64,000 nucleotides of DNA, taken from positions 3,472,001 through 3,536,000 of the forward strand of contig CM074131.1 in NCBI GenBank assembly GCA_037178625.1, read 5' to 3'. The notes under the pieces were generated by a model. That model worked only from the letters and a program-made list of their open reading frames with translations, did not search any database and was not told the DNA's origin. This document shows positions 6,954-17,934 of this stretch, one piece after another (position 1 is the first letter of the stretch; every line of letters begins with the position of its first letter). Both the position numbers and the translations under genes were made by a program. This DNA comes from Skeletonema tropicum (Eukaryota; Bacillariophyta; Thalassiosirophyceae; Thalassiosirales; Thalassiosiraceae).

Positions 6954-8665
6954 CGGTACCATAAATAGCTGAAAAAGGCCATCATAATGGGCAAGCGCGC
7001 TGCCTGAAAGAATACTGAACAATTCCGCAGGTTCATTGTCATTGTTCGGTGCGACCATAATATAGACAAAAAAGTGTGTAATACTATCAGTAAAAAATTA
7101 TTTTTCAGTTTGATCAAGAACAAAGGTGTATGATACATCATGATGAAGGCAGAGGACGACGACATGATGAAGATAGCTCATGCTGGTGCAGACAAAGATA
7201 AAAACAACGACGACGACAACTCGATCACACCGACTGAAGCTTCTTCCACAGACACTTCAGATATTGATGAGGACACTGACATTCCGGCCGACACGTCATC
7301 TTCTCCTTCGATAGCAAAACCGCCAACAGTAACTGTTCTAGTTGCTATTCTTGCAGTGCTGGCGGCTACATCAAGCAGAGAACATGCTGTTTCGTTCTTT
7401 ACGTGGTACCTCGCTACATTAGAAGCAGCTCCATTAACCACAAAATGTGTAACTGGTGCTGTACTTGCGCTTGTAGGCGATTACTGTGCTCAGTGGTTTG
7501 AATGCACAAGTGAAGAACAGCAGCAGAGGCAGGAGCACAACATGTTGTATGAATGCAATTCCATACTTCAGAATACCGCCAGTTTACTCTCCATACGCGG
7601 CAAGTATGATTACCGTCGGGGTTGGGCAACCGTGTTAGAGAACTTTCTCGTATCATGTCCTCTCCAGCACTATGCCTACGATTGCTTTGAATATATTTTG
7701 CCGGTAGAAAGTGGAAGCGAACTATATCGTTCCTTTGCGGCGATGGTACACGTGCTTTTTGACTGTCTAGCACTAGATGCTGTGTTTGTGGCATCAGGAA
7801 TCATCATCACGGGGTTATTTGAAGGGCACAGTCTCACCAACTATGTACTACCCAATTTGAAGCGTACCTATTTCGCAGCTCTCCGACTCCGAGCAGCTCT
7901 GATAACGAATCTATGTTTCGCTCCCGTGGAGTTTTTGTCATTCAGGTTCTTGCCACTTTCACTGCGTGTTTTGAGTGTAAATGGTGTAGACTTGGTATGG
8001 AATGGAGTTGTCAGTTTTGCCTCCCATGGTGGAGCTGTGGTTGAACAAGCTGCTGCTTAAATGCTGTTGCTGCCTTGTGAAGTTGTTACAGTGTCTATTT
8101 GGATGTAGAATATACGTTGCAGGATGTGCCTAATTTATTAATACATTGATGTTCAAAGTCATTACAACACGCTCAACCTGCACAATATCAGATGTTTGCC
8201 ACAACATCGGAGACGAACATGACTAGCCAAGCTGCTGTCAGCGCTTTCAAGGCTGGGTTGCAGTCCAATAGAAGCCCGTTAAAGAACACGACTGCCGTGA
8301 GGAAGTTCAAGACTGTGCGCCTTGCTTGCTCTTCGTCTCCAGAGTCAAATATCCATAGGAATAGAAGCAAAACTACCAGAATAGAAAACAGGAAACGGAA
8401 TACTGAGATGGCAACACGCAAGACTTCGTTCTCCGCTTTCCATCCTTCATCTTTTTGCTTCAGTTTGGCCTGAAGCCTGTGAACCGTCTTCTCTTGTTCT
8501 TTCAGTTGGGCAAGGGTGCGAGCTGCATTTGAGCAGGTCTTATCAATTACTACATTCTTGTTTCGGATCTGCCTTCCGAGTCGACGAATCTCATGTTTGT
8601 GTGAGTTGACATTCTCAGTGGAATACTGCAAGTCAGAACGGAGATCTTCAATGACTGTTTCCGTT
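6950..8665. repeat. Duplicated flank, copy 2 (about 1.7 kb)
   Basis: Partner of 1108-2817. It begins at the AGAT microhomology at the end of repeat B and runs without a break into the intact 5' half of the RING gene. A 6-bp tandem duplication (CTCCGA) inside the Mpv17 gene is the only indel seen relative to copy 1. Confidence 0.95.
7140..8060 (+). CDS. Mpv17/PMP22-family membrane protein, copy 2
   Basis: This 306-residue protein is identical to the product of 1298-2212 except for an in-frame Leu-Arg insertion within F-A-A-L-R-L-R-A-A-L-I. The membrane segments and the W-Y-L...P-L-T-T, G-D-Y-C-A-Q and W-N-G-V motifs are unchanged. Only about 190 bp of the original 5' flank remains; beyond that lies the retroelement repeat, so regulation probably differs from copy 1. 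The two bases of evidence for recent duplication are near identity at silent sites and the shared 3' flank. Confidence 0.82.
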   Translation: MMKAEDDDMMKIAHAGADKDKNNDDDNSITPTEASSTDTSDIDEDTDIPADTSSSPSIAKPPTVTVLVAILAVLAATSSREHAVSFFTWYLATLEAAPLTTKCVTGAVLALVGDYCAQWFECTSEEQQQRQEHNMLYECNSILQNTASLLSIRGKYDYRRGWATVLENFLVSCPLQHYAYDCFEYILPVESGSELYRSFAAMVHVLFDCLALDAVFVASGIIITGLFEGHSLTNYVLPNLKRTYFAALRLRAALITNLCFAPVEFLSFRFLPLSLRVLSVNGVDLVWNGVVSFASHGGAVVEQAAA

Positions 8666-9126
8666 TCGGCAACCTTGGCCTGAAGCTCGCGAATTTCACC
8701 ATCACGCCTTGACAACTTGCTGATGAAATATTGTGCGTTAGATGCAGCATCGTTGAGCTCGTCAGTAACACGCTGAACGCGTTCACTCATTGCAGCTAGA
8801 CAGTCTTCATTTCTTTCTAGCTCATCCTTCAGATTGCTGATATCTTCTTCACGAGCTTCCATTTGAGCCAAGTAATGTTCACTCTTTTCCTTAAATTCCA
8901 CCGCAGTTGCCTCAAGTGTTTGGATCTGCACAGGGTCTGCGGCATTAACATCCATGAACACTTTCACAAACCTCATGACATGAGAATTACACACTGGACA
9001 TTGCCTTACTCTGCCGTTGTTGAGTAAGTCGTGCCAGCAATCATCGTGCAACGGATGGCCGCACGGAGAGCAAACTCCCCATGGGCTGGAGATTGGATTG
9101 AGGCAGATAGGACAATCTTGCGCCAT
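8188..9126 (-). CDS. RING-finger, coiled-coil membrane protein (probable E3 ubiquitin ligase)
   Basis: The protein has 312 residues. Residues 5-46 form a RING finger: C-P-I-C, then C-G-H-P-L-H-D-D-C, then C-P-V-C. A long coiled coil follows (about residues 70-225), and two or three hydrophobic segments end the protein (F-R-F-L-F-S-I-L-V-V-L-L-L-F-L and a later pair), placing it in a membrane. By family the RING would recruit an E2 enzyme for ubiquitin transfer; substrate and compartment are unknown. A truncated copy lies at 2340-2849 and a decayed paralog at 17935-18622, so this belongs to a small local gene family. It converges with the Mpv17 gene; the stop codons are about 130 bp apart. Confidence 0.8.
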   Translation of the reverse strand: MAQDCPICLNPISSPWGVCSPCGHPLHDDCWHDLLNNGRVRQCPVCNSHVMRFVKVFMDVNAADPVQIQTLEATAVEFKEKSEHYLAQMEAREEDISNLKDELERNEDCLAAMSERVQRVTDELNDAASNAQYFISKLSRRDGEIRELQAKVAETETVIEDLRSDLQYSTENVNSHKHEIRRLGRQIRNKNVVIDKTCSNAARTLAQLKEQEKTVHRLQAKLKQKDEGWKAENEVLRVAISVFRFLFSILVVLLLFLWIFDSGDEEQARRTVLNFLTAVVFFNGLLLDCNPALKALTAAWLVMFVSDVVANI

Positions 9127-10809
9127 TGTTTGTATAGATGATGTTTTAATGCTCTGCTACAACGTGTATGTTGTGCTCGCAAAAACGGTCGTTGAAAAGA
9201 CGCTGTATGTGTATCGCTCTGCATTGACTCGCGCATGTACTTGGCGTTTAGCACTCCGCCCAATCTAAGACTCTGCTAAATCGACACGACATGTTACCTC
9301 ATCTCCATCCTTTCTTCCTCCTCTCAACTATCTAATGAAATGATATGGATAGCGTGTCTATTTTTTAAGGTCGAACACATACAAGTAAAAAAACGCTAAT
9401 AAAAGTTGGCCGTTTGTTAGGCAAAATGGGCTGGTAGGTCTACAATAGGAATTGGTATATCCTCATGCGAACTCAAAAACGGCCGTTTTAAGTCACGCAC
9501 CACCTCGCCCAACGACTTCGGACTGCACTGTCTCACACTTTTTCACCGCGATAAACGGCCAAATACACAACCACAGCACAACCACCATGATGCCATTGTG
9601 GACTGCCTAGTAGTGCAAAATCGATACTGTACCATAGGGTACTTTTGAAGTTGGAGGCGGAGGAGCCAATTTGTAGATCCCCTTCGAAAAAGTACCCTAT
9701 GGTTCGACAAATCCTAGGAGAAACTATTTTTCCCCGCGACGTAACGGAAATTGGTTGATGCAACTGATGCTGTGGACTACTGCCTTAGGTAATCATCATT
9801 ACCACCATTTACGATGCCACCACGACGCAACAATCGATACTATACATCCATAGGGAGGCATCGGTGTCTTAGTAGCTGCTGCTTCGCCCGATTACGTCGT
9901 CCGGAACGTCGGTTACTTGATGTCAACAAATTTCAAATAATTTTTTACATCAACGCTACTGCGCAGCAAAGAGGGGCAATAAACCATTTCCAAAGGTAAC
10001 CAACCCGATCCCTCGACTCAAATATCATTATAGACGACGGCTTGGCACTCTGGAGCGGAAGGAAAGGCTGTACAACGTTGCCTACGCGGTGCAAAAATAT
10101 ACACAAATTGTCGTTTCCGTCGAAAACAACAATCAACTGACAATTTAATGAAAACGGCGTGGATATCGATTGAAGAAGCATTGATATATCATTATTATGA
10201 TAGTATACATCCATGGAAGCAACATTAATAATGTTTGTTTAGGGGAATAGCATATTTATCAAGTATTACTTATTTAATAATTTACATAAAATACCACAAA
10301 TAATAACACAGTATATCTGATATTAAACTCTACCATGATGCCCCACCAACACATTGAAGTCTTCTGTTGTGGTTATATGAACGTATGGTACAAGGATAAC
10401 CACTCATTTGTTATTATTGGTTCTTTACAAAGTTGATTATTGCATACACTCTCGGTAGAAAAATAGATTGCCTCTCACTGATGAAATGTGCTTGATCATG
10501 TACAAGTTGATGTTTGTGAACAGTTTAGGTAGCAAAAGACGTCCCCCAAGTAATATATATCAATTGAATGCGAGGAAACCCTCTCCTTTGCTGTGTATCA
10601 CCACGTAAACGTCCGTGGGAGGGGTGAAGGGAGGTAAAAGTTGTGGATTTTATGCCGTCGATGGCGACGTTAATTTCTTCATTTTCGATCAACCAACTGA
10701 GTATTGCTGTCGTTCCCACATAGATTATGATGTAAAAGATTGGATAAGCTGAGTATCATAGGTGTATTCATCAGATGTGCAAAACTGTGGCCATAGGAGT
10801 GGAGGACTC
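9127..10809. other. Gene-poor region
   Basis: I see no supported gene. The stretch holds a short foldback (9631-9703) and AT-rich spacer. A 14-base motif, TTAAGGTCGAACAC near 9366, recurs inverted near 12842, outside the hAT-like element, which hints at further degraded repeats. Confidence 0.5.
9631..9703. repeat. Foldback, 20-bp arms
   Basis: ACCATAGGGTACTTTTGAAG (9631-9650) pairs with 9682-9703, with a 2-nt bulge and a 31-nt loop. Every base of the left arm is paired. Confidence 0.8.
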
Positions 10810-12690
10810 CAGGGCACATAAAAGAATGGGCTGCGTATCGATTTGATTAGGTTATCCCCTATTTGATTTTGGTAGAAGAAAAATCTAGATATGCAATGCA
10901 AGAAAGGCTGTTTTGGGTGGTCCCCTAATAGTAAGTTGTTTGTTCTTCAATCACATCACCCATGAGGCCCCCACCTCTGAAAATCCATCAAAATGCCTTC
11001 ACCATGGTGGACTACTAGTAAAAATGAGGTCAATGAATATGCTTCTATTAGGCTAATAATCGACATTCCCCTCCCCTATTGTGGCATAGGATCTCCGAAC
11101 CGCCGTTTATTTTCCTAATTGGGCATCGTCTGTTGTGAAAATGACTATGAACATAACCATCATCGTCGAGTTGGTCGGATGATGCAATTATATTCCCACC
11201 ATGTCAACGACAACACCATCGCCGTCGACGAACACCGAACAACTCCGCCGAACCGACATCAAAAATAATATCCACTATTGGTGAAATATTCTGCTCGATG
11301 ATGCTTGTTATTTATTAATGGCGGCCGTTTTACAGTGACAAGTAATGGTGCAAAAACAATGTGTGGGTGTTGGGATCAATATTATTTCTACAGCCCATGT
11401 TGACGCATCCCAGCAACAACTAATGACTGGTTCTTCATTACTTAGTATTGGAGAGTAGTGAATCTGCGTTGGTGCCTCGAAGAGGGGGGGGGTGTTAATT
11501 GCAGTGGGTATTCCGTAAAACTAATTTTGAACACAAGATACTACTTAGAGAGAGGGTGAGTTCAAGAGTGTACATGACGCAATGCCACTTGTGTTATTGT
11601 AATCACTAACTTGTTTTCAATCTTTTAACATCAATTTGAGCATTGGGGTGTGGTGCTGCTGGTCTCTTCGTATCGTTGCTCGTCTTCGACCCTGCGGGAT
11701 TTGGGGTTGCCTCTCGCTTGGTCTCTCTGCTCTTCTTGTTCTTGTCGACGCCTGCTGGAGCGGGATGCGGTGTTGCTGGTCTCTTATTTTCGTTGCTGAG
11801 CTTCCTCTCAACGCCTGCGGGATGTGGGGTTGCCGGTTGTTTGGTCTCTTTGCTCTTCTTGTTCTTGTCCACGCATGCTTTCAAATTTGATCGCGGAGAC
11901 ATGTCATGCTTTTGACAATGTTGTTCCTTCCACCGACGAAATACAACTGCAAACCTAGAGTGGATCATCTTCCGAAGAATAATTTGGTACACTTCCTCTA
12001 TCGCATCTTGCCGGAAATTCATCGAGGGGGACTGACACAATGATACAAATTTGGAGTGGATGGATGAGTTGTGCATCACAAGATGTTTTCCATCCTTGAA
12101 ACAAGAACGAAGGTTTTGTTTCATACGTTCCTGTGTAAATAATGTTGACGGAAGGTGGTGGTGTCTTTATCATCGGCGGCGGCATCAGTTTGGATAGTGT
12201 TGTTGCTAAAGTAATGACACATTCTTGACCAAATCAGTAACGTTATGTCACCGAAGTGCCCTCTGGCGATATGTAGACAAATCGGTGCTGTTTGTAGGGC
12301 ATAGGAGCACCTACATCTCGACCAAATTCAAAGTGCATATTCCCCGGGGATGCTTCATTTCTGTAAAGTCTCATCACCTCTCTGTCATCCAGACCCCCAT
12401 CGGACATGGCTCGGGTGTGACCGCCATATTGACGCACAGACAGGATTGACGTCGGCGAATTACGTGTGCAGTGTTTGATGCTGGCTCGATGTGTAAGAGC
12501 CGTTGGCATTGTCATAAATGTTTGTACAAAGCAAAAGAGAGTGCGTGCGGCAAGCCTGAATTTTGAATTTTGCTACTAGCTAACTGTACGTACTTCGAAT
12601 CTACTGTACCTCTCGTACATAGAAGAAGAACAAACGGGATGATATGAGTGGTCTGTCTGCGATACGCAGCCCATTCTTTTATGTGCCCTG
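10810..12690. mobile_element. hAT-like terminal-inverted-repeat element with unknown ORF
   Basis: Perfect 31-bp inverted repeats lie at 10810-10840 and 12660-12690, starting CAGGGCACATAAAAGAATGG. The flanks AGGACTC (left) and AGGACATC (right) look like an 8-bp target duplication that has lost one base. The CAGGG start and the 8-bp duplication fit the hAT superfamily. No hAT transposase (RNase-H fold or hATC dimerisation region) is visible inside, so it is non-autonomous or has captured other sequence. Confidence 0.65.
11606..12124 (-). CDS. Hypothetical Lys/Pro-rich repeat protein inside the hAT-like element
   Basis: The open frame has 172 residues. The N-terminal 85 residues look globular, with charged and aromatic residues (F-A-V-V-F-R-R-W-K-E-Q and around). 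The C-terminal half is made of imperfect copies of a Lys-rich unit ending in (P/A)-A-T-P-H-P-A-G, encoded by minisatellite-like DNA. A further minus-strand open stretch at 12243-12515 could be an upstream exon, but I could not fix splice sites. I recognise no family. It may be host sequence carried by the transposon or simply an open frame in repeats. Confidence 0.35.
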   Translation of the reverse strand: MKQNLRSCFKDGKHLVMHNSSIHSKFVSLCQSPSMNFRQDAIEEVYQIILRKMIHSRFAVVFRRWKEQHCQKHDMSPRSNLKACVDKNKKSKETKQPATPHPAGVERKLSNENKRPATPHPAPAGVDKNKKSRETKREATPNPAGSKTSNDTKRPAAPHPNAQIDVKRLKTS

Positions 12691-12914
12691 AGGACATCAT
12701 GGTGAGAGGGTGTAAAAGATGACATTCGGAGGGTGGATTTGAGTGGTACCGTTTAGCGAATTTGATGTTACGATAGGAATCGTCCCTCTAGCTACGGCCA
12801 AAATAGCGATTTGTACGTAGGAATAGTAGTAAGAATTACTTGTGTTCGACCTTAATTTACGCGTGTCACTCAAGACAGTTTGAAGCTCTTACATCTTACA
12901 CCACTTCCGCAAAA

Positions 12915-14085
12915 TAGCTATAGCTGTCTTAAATCAACAAACCTATGAGGTAGATTTTTTTGTGTACGTAGGAATCGTCCAAGAAGCGGTACCAAAGTGG
13001 CGCCAACGATCATCGAGCACATCGTCACCATGGGATTTCCGCCCGATCATCGTACTTTACTAGAGGCATGGTGTTATTATATAAAAGATGTAATGCTCGG
13101 GGTATTTATATGGATATATATGAATGTATGAAGTGACTTGATATGTACCGATTTTTACATTTGATGCAAAATAAAAGCCAATCAGTGCACATGGATGTTT
13201 ATCCTCATCTCCTCCGTGATCAATGAACGATGGTGCTATAACAAATATTTCAGCACTATCGACACCAAACACTGTTAAAATAACGATTATACAGTTATGT
13301 TATGAATGTGTATATCTTTTTGTTGCATAATAATTCGTTTTGAGGCCCACAGATCCCTGTCATTCAACACAAACACTTGTGTTTGAACACCTATCTCCTA
13401 CAAGAGAATACACTTTGTGCATTCCAACGATGTCAGCAGTGACCATATGCAGCTTTATCCGTCAACCATTACTTCATTGAAACCGGAGAATCATAACAAG
13501 TCACTGAAGATTCCACTCCGATCTATTCAGAGCAATGTAGCGCCATAACAACAGCCTTCTTCGGAGACAATATGTGCACTTATTCCACCCTGATTGAACT
13601 TCAAGTCACACAACTATGACCCTGTCTCTCCAATCAAATGCAATAGTTGCTGTGCCTTTGTTGTCGGATGGTGAGGTTGGATTGAACAACGAAACCATTG
13701 CAGTTTGTTCGAGGAATGGCCATGTGTTGGGCTATGGTGATACCAAGGCTGAGTTCGCCGATGGTAGTGTAGTCAGTGAAATCGGATCTCCTTAACAGCT
13801 CCATGGCACAAAGCGATCCTTCCATATTATTGAGAGCTCTCCTGTCGTGTTTAGTTGTCTCGTCATGATCAGAGGTCGGAATAGAGCAATGAAATGGGTG
13901 ACATTTGTGTGTAATCGATGATGTGATGTGCAGCAGCAACATGGTGCCTGACGGAGTGCTATGGCCATATGAAGTCACTAACAATGAATCACACCGACAC
14001 CCAATGTCTATATGTATAAGCGGCGGCGAGGGTTGATGGAGAGAGGCCGATTGTACCATTCATATTGAGTGGAATTGGACGATGA
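12915..14085. repeat. Dispersed repeat, copy with extra 400-bp block
   Basis: It matches 52607-53355 in the opposite orientation at roughly 80% by eye. About 400 bp here (near 13630-14030) is missing from the other copy. One strand near 12990-13070 reads like protein (G-T-K-V-A-P-T-I-I-E-H-I) in both copies, but no long frame survives. It is probably a degraded mobile element or gene family. Confidence 0.75.
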
Positions 14086-14483
14086 TGCTACGATGATGGT
14101 AATTTGCGCTGCTATAGCGGCATTTTGATTTGCGTCTCTGCTCTTTAATAACTAAGTTGGGTAGGCTCGGCTTTGGATTCCTTGTGTTCTAAGCTATTCA
14201 TGGACTACCATACCCAACCACCTGTAGATGTAATGGAGGAGGTGTGGTTTTTTATGTTATGGCACTTTTATGGCGGAAATGGTGCCATGGCGTGGTGGAT
14301 TGTCGCGGTGGTGGAACTTTTTGGTGGTGGCCAAAAACACATTTGGGGGCTCTTCTGACCTTCTCAAGTGCCGGATGGAGCTACATACTATTCCTACGTA
14401 CATACGCTACCCCGTAGGGTCCGTGATTTAAGACAGCTATATTCAAAACAGGCCCCGCCCCCATCTAATTTTTTTCTTCAAAC
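14086..14483. other. Short gene-free stretch
   Basis: Nothing supported was seen here apart from the left 8-bp target duplication CTTCAAAC at 14476-14483 belonging to the adjacent MITE. Confidence 0.5.
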
Positions 14484-15266
14484 TAGGGCTGGGGAAAAAT
14501 ACAAAATGGATATGGCCAAAATACAAAAAAAATATATTCGTGACTGCTCACCTATTCCCACGTTGTCTATGGTATGTTTAGTCACGAGTCACTCATCCCT
14601 TCCACAGCCCTTAAACCTCGCTCGTCGTGCGGGAAGCCGACAATCTGGTAATACTGCGATGACTGTCCCCTCCAATGAAGCGCTGGACACTGCGTTGGAA
14701 AAAGCGAAGAATGATGATGCTGAAAAGGAGAAAGCATACAAAGATGCAGATGCCAGCATACAAGACTTCCTGACTGAGAACTATGTATGTAACTTATGAG
14801 GATTTTATATTTTATGCATATTGGAATGGAAGCAGTGCGATGACAGTGGCGTTGTTACCGCAAGAATTTTTCCTACTTGTCTCTAGTAGCTCGTTTTGTG
14901 GTGGACATCCCAATCACAAGCGCATGAGTCTTCAGCCAAGTCAAGTTTATCATCAAAACAATTGGCGAGAGTGGGCTTCAAGAGACACTCGAGCTTCGTC
15001 TGATGGAAAGTGTGAATAAGAATGATTGATTTGTTGTACTTTAATTACTCTTAATAAGATAAGCTAATGTTTGTATCCATTTGGTCCATTTGAATCATCT
15101 CCTTCAGCTCATGGCAACTTTCTTTTTGTATCATTTTCTACGTCTTTCACGTAGGAACCAATACAAAATCGCTAAACTTTAGCGAGTTTATATTTATTTT
15201 GTATTTTTTGTATTTCTCAAATCTCCAGATGCCCGAAATACAAGATTGTATTTTTCCCCAGGCCTA
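14484..15266. mobile_element. Non-autonomous hAT MITE
   Basis: This 783-bp element starts TAGGGCTGGGGAAAAATACA and ends with its inverse, with one mismatch in the first 21 bases. It is flanked on both sides by the 8-bp direct repeat CTTCAAAC (14476-14483 and 15267-15274). ATACAAA motifs are repeated near both ends, as in hAT subterminal regions. The 8-bp duplication and the TAGGG ends identify the hAT superfamily. An internal open frame from 14659 (about 47 codons, acidic and Lys-rich) is too short to be transposase. Confidence 0.9.
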
Positions 15267-15345
15267 CTTCAAACTCAACAAGCTTGGATCTTGGATCGAA
15301 CTTTTTGAATCAAAGCCGTTCTCTCATAAATACCTACTGTACATA

Positions 15346-15841
15346 CGGCTGGGTTCAAATACATAGCACCATTAAATTGGGGGACCACTTTTCAATATGT
15401 TCTCGACAGAATTTTTTCCTGCTTTTTTTTGGAGGGCACGAGCCATAACCAGTACTATGCCCTCATAACTTATAAAAAGTGTTTTCATGCAATGCTGACT
15501 ATGAAAAGTGGTCCCCCGATTTTTTTTATGCATTTTGAAGCAATTGTGAGGGATTCCCGATTTCAGAAATTAGAGAAGACATATTAAGTACCGGTTTGAC
15601 ATAATATTAACTCCTACGTACAATAGTTTTCTCGAGACAGTTTTCGAGAAAGATCACTCAAAAGGATCTAAACCATGGTGAAATACCCTCTCCTACGGCC
15701 GCCAATAACACCACAACTACTGGTCTTTCAAGCCCAGACGAAGCAGAAATTATATCCTGGTGGTCCATATGATCTCATTGATACCTCATTCGTTGTCTAA
15801 CTCCCAGTACAAGATTCAAAAGTGCTATTTGAACCCAGCCG
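15346..15841. mobile_element. TA-flanked MITE (Tc1/mariner-like) with an inner foldback
   Basis: The 496-bp unit has inverted ends CGGCTGGGTTCAAATA (15346-15361 and the inverse at 15826-15841), bordered by TA on both sides. Inside, GGGGGACCACTTTTCA (15379-15394) is inverted at 15502-15517, possibly a second nested element. No coding capacity was seen. Confidence 0.7.
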
Positions 15842-16125
15842 TACCTCACAGCCTACTCACTCCTCAGAAGTTACCACCCACAACTTTTGTTATGGGTGGT
15901 GACGCTAGAGAAGCGCGCCTAAGTAAAACCTTAAAATGGCTGCTTTTTTGGAAATAGATAAAGTAAGCGAATAGTAACTCTATGATGATACCAAGACTAC
16001 CAATGGAAAGCTTATCTCCTCTAGTTTATGATTCATGTGTTGTTTGTGCGATTTGGTCGACTATGAGACGAGTTGGAATCGTCCGAAGTTTAACGCTTTT
16101 CTGACTTTGGAGCGGCTCTTTCACA

Positions 16126-16224
16126 CTCTGGGGGGTCGTATGCTGCCGTGAAGGCATGCATTCGATTCGTCAGGTGTTCAGGATTCCAGTGCTTGCCTTC
16201 ACGATAGCATTCGACCCCCCAGAG
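16126..16224. repeat. Long hairpin, 31-bp arms
   Basis: The arms 16126-16156 and 16194-16224 pair at 28 of 31 positions around a 37-nt loop; the left arm starts CTCTGGGGGGTCG. No target duplication was seen. It could be a small foldback element or a small-RNA hairpin. Confidence 0.85.
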
Positions 16225-17934
16225 CCATAGAATCGACAACTCCATGAGACATCATTTCAATCCATTTTCAAATTTTTTTCGTTCGTTTTACTAGCGATTT
16301 GCTAGCATTTTTTGAATCGCAGAGACGATCCGACCTCTACCGTCAAGCTGTTCATTCTCGGCAACTAAGCGGTCTATTCAACCCATTCCACTTGCAGAGC
16401 TCTTCTAGCAGACCTATTGGAGCGAGCCGATGGTTGTGCTAGGTTAGAGTAACTCTTTTCGTTGCGTAATACTCCGTCTAAACTGGGCAATGCAATAGAG
16501 AGGTCGCTTCTCACACGTCGGCGATGCATTTGGTTCATATTTGCTACCAATAGCAATATATTCATCCATAAAACCGTGCCGTGTCGATTTATTAGGTAGA
16601 TGCTATTGATAGATTGAGTTGAATCGTAGCAAAGCGTGCCAGATTCCGATGGTGTCATTCCTACAAGTTAAGCAAGCCGTCGTCACTCTGGAGACATCCA
16701 CCTTCTAAATGCAAGAATCCACTCTCGCTTTAGCATTGGCAGTATTGTGAAGCGTGAAACATACGTCGGTAAGAGGCAACTTGAAATCAAGTAGCCCATG
16801 TGGAAGGAATTGCAGCAAGGAAGGGCGTACAGTCAGACCTCATTGGAAGATCAAATCGAAGAAGCTGCAACGCTAAAGACAGCCAATGATTTGGAGTGGA
16901 AGTCAAAAGATACAATTGAGCTTACAAAGTGATTTGGCAAAGTCTTGAAGGAGAGGCATTGGGAAGATGTCGCCCAGAGCAAGCCCTTGGCCCAGAGAAT
17001 CGTTTCTTTGAAGAACTCGAAAAGGTCTTTCCTCGCTTTTACAACCTTGCATTGAGCCATAAGACCAAGTGTTTTGTGATGCGGAGAGCAACTTCAACTT
17101 GCACTGAAACGAATAATCTCCGTAAATTCATTAAGCCTGTTAGAGATTTGCAGATAGAAAGGCTCCAAACACCCTCAGCACCAAGCGTCAGCGTCGGGCA
17201 GGCGAGTTGAAGGCCAAAGCAACCAAGCTGGATATTTGGGCCGAGTTTGCCAAAGTTGAAGACTCTAAATCAGACCACGATACAAAACTGACCCACCCAA
17301 TCCTTATATAACACCAGCGGATGTATCCACTGCACTAGAACGTTCGTAATGTTGTGATATCGACCACGATGGGGTAAGGTACGCGGGAAGATGGCAATTT
17401 TCCACGCCCCATTTCAAATTGCATTACGACCAGTAGACCTATTTCGAGCCAAATAGCGACTGTAGACATTGAATATATAGACAATAAGCTGTACATGGAG
17501 CCTCGTTCGGCCTCCGATGAGGTCCGTAACATGGTGCACGGTGCGGTCGAACATGGTAGTTTTGGTGATGTTTTGTTCTGTGTGATTTTGAGGCCGGATG
17601 GCGAAGCGCGCCAAATCACTTCACCGATTTTCGGCCCCTTGGACGAGGATAGGAGCCGACATGACGCCCCTACGACCACCAACATCGCCAATGAAGACGA
17701 ATCCAACGATACGAATGGCACGAAATGACCCCAATGGACCAATCTTGGCGAGATCGGGCGGTGATTTGACGATTTGATCACTACAGAGACCATAATAAGC
17801 GCAAAAGGGGCATTTAACTAGTGGGTCACTAACAAACTGAATATCTTGATAACTACATCATAACTATTGGAGCAAAAACGGCTCCCTTTGCAGATCATTG
17901 GTCCTAGGGGTATACTGAAGCTGTCTGAGAAGTA
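16225..17934. other. Gene-poor region with possible decayed coding
   Basis: A plus-strand frame around 16800-17050 has protein-like, Glu/Lys-rich composition but is broken by stops. An open minus-strand frame at 17335-17793 has no recognisable motif. I do not call a gene. Confidence 0.4.

Noticed and set aside
14368..14799. Open frame of 143 codons
   Set aside because: It spans the left end of the hAT MITE, so it mixes host and transposon sequence.
17335..17793. Minus-strand open frame of 152 codons
   Set aside because: No recognisable motif in this or the other frames; it could not be linked to a retroelement or a gene.
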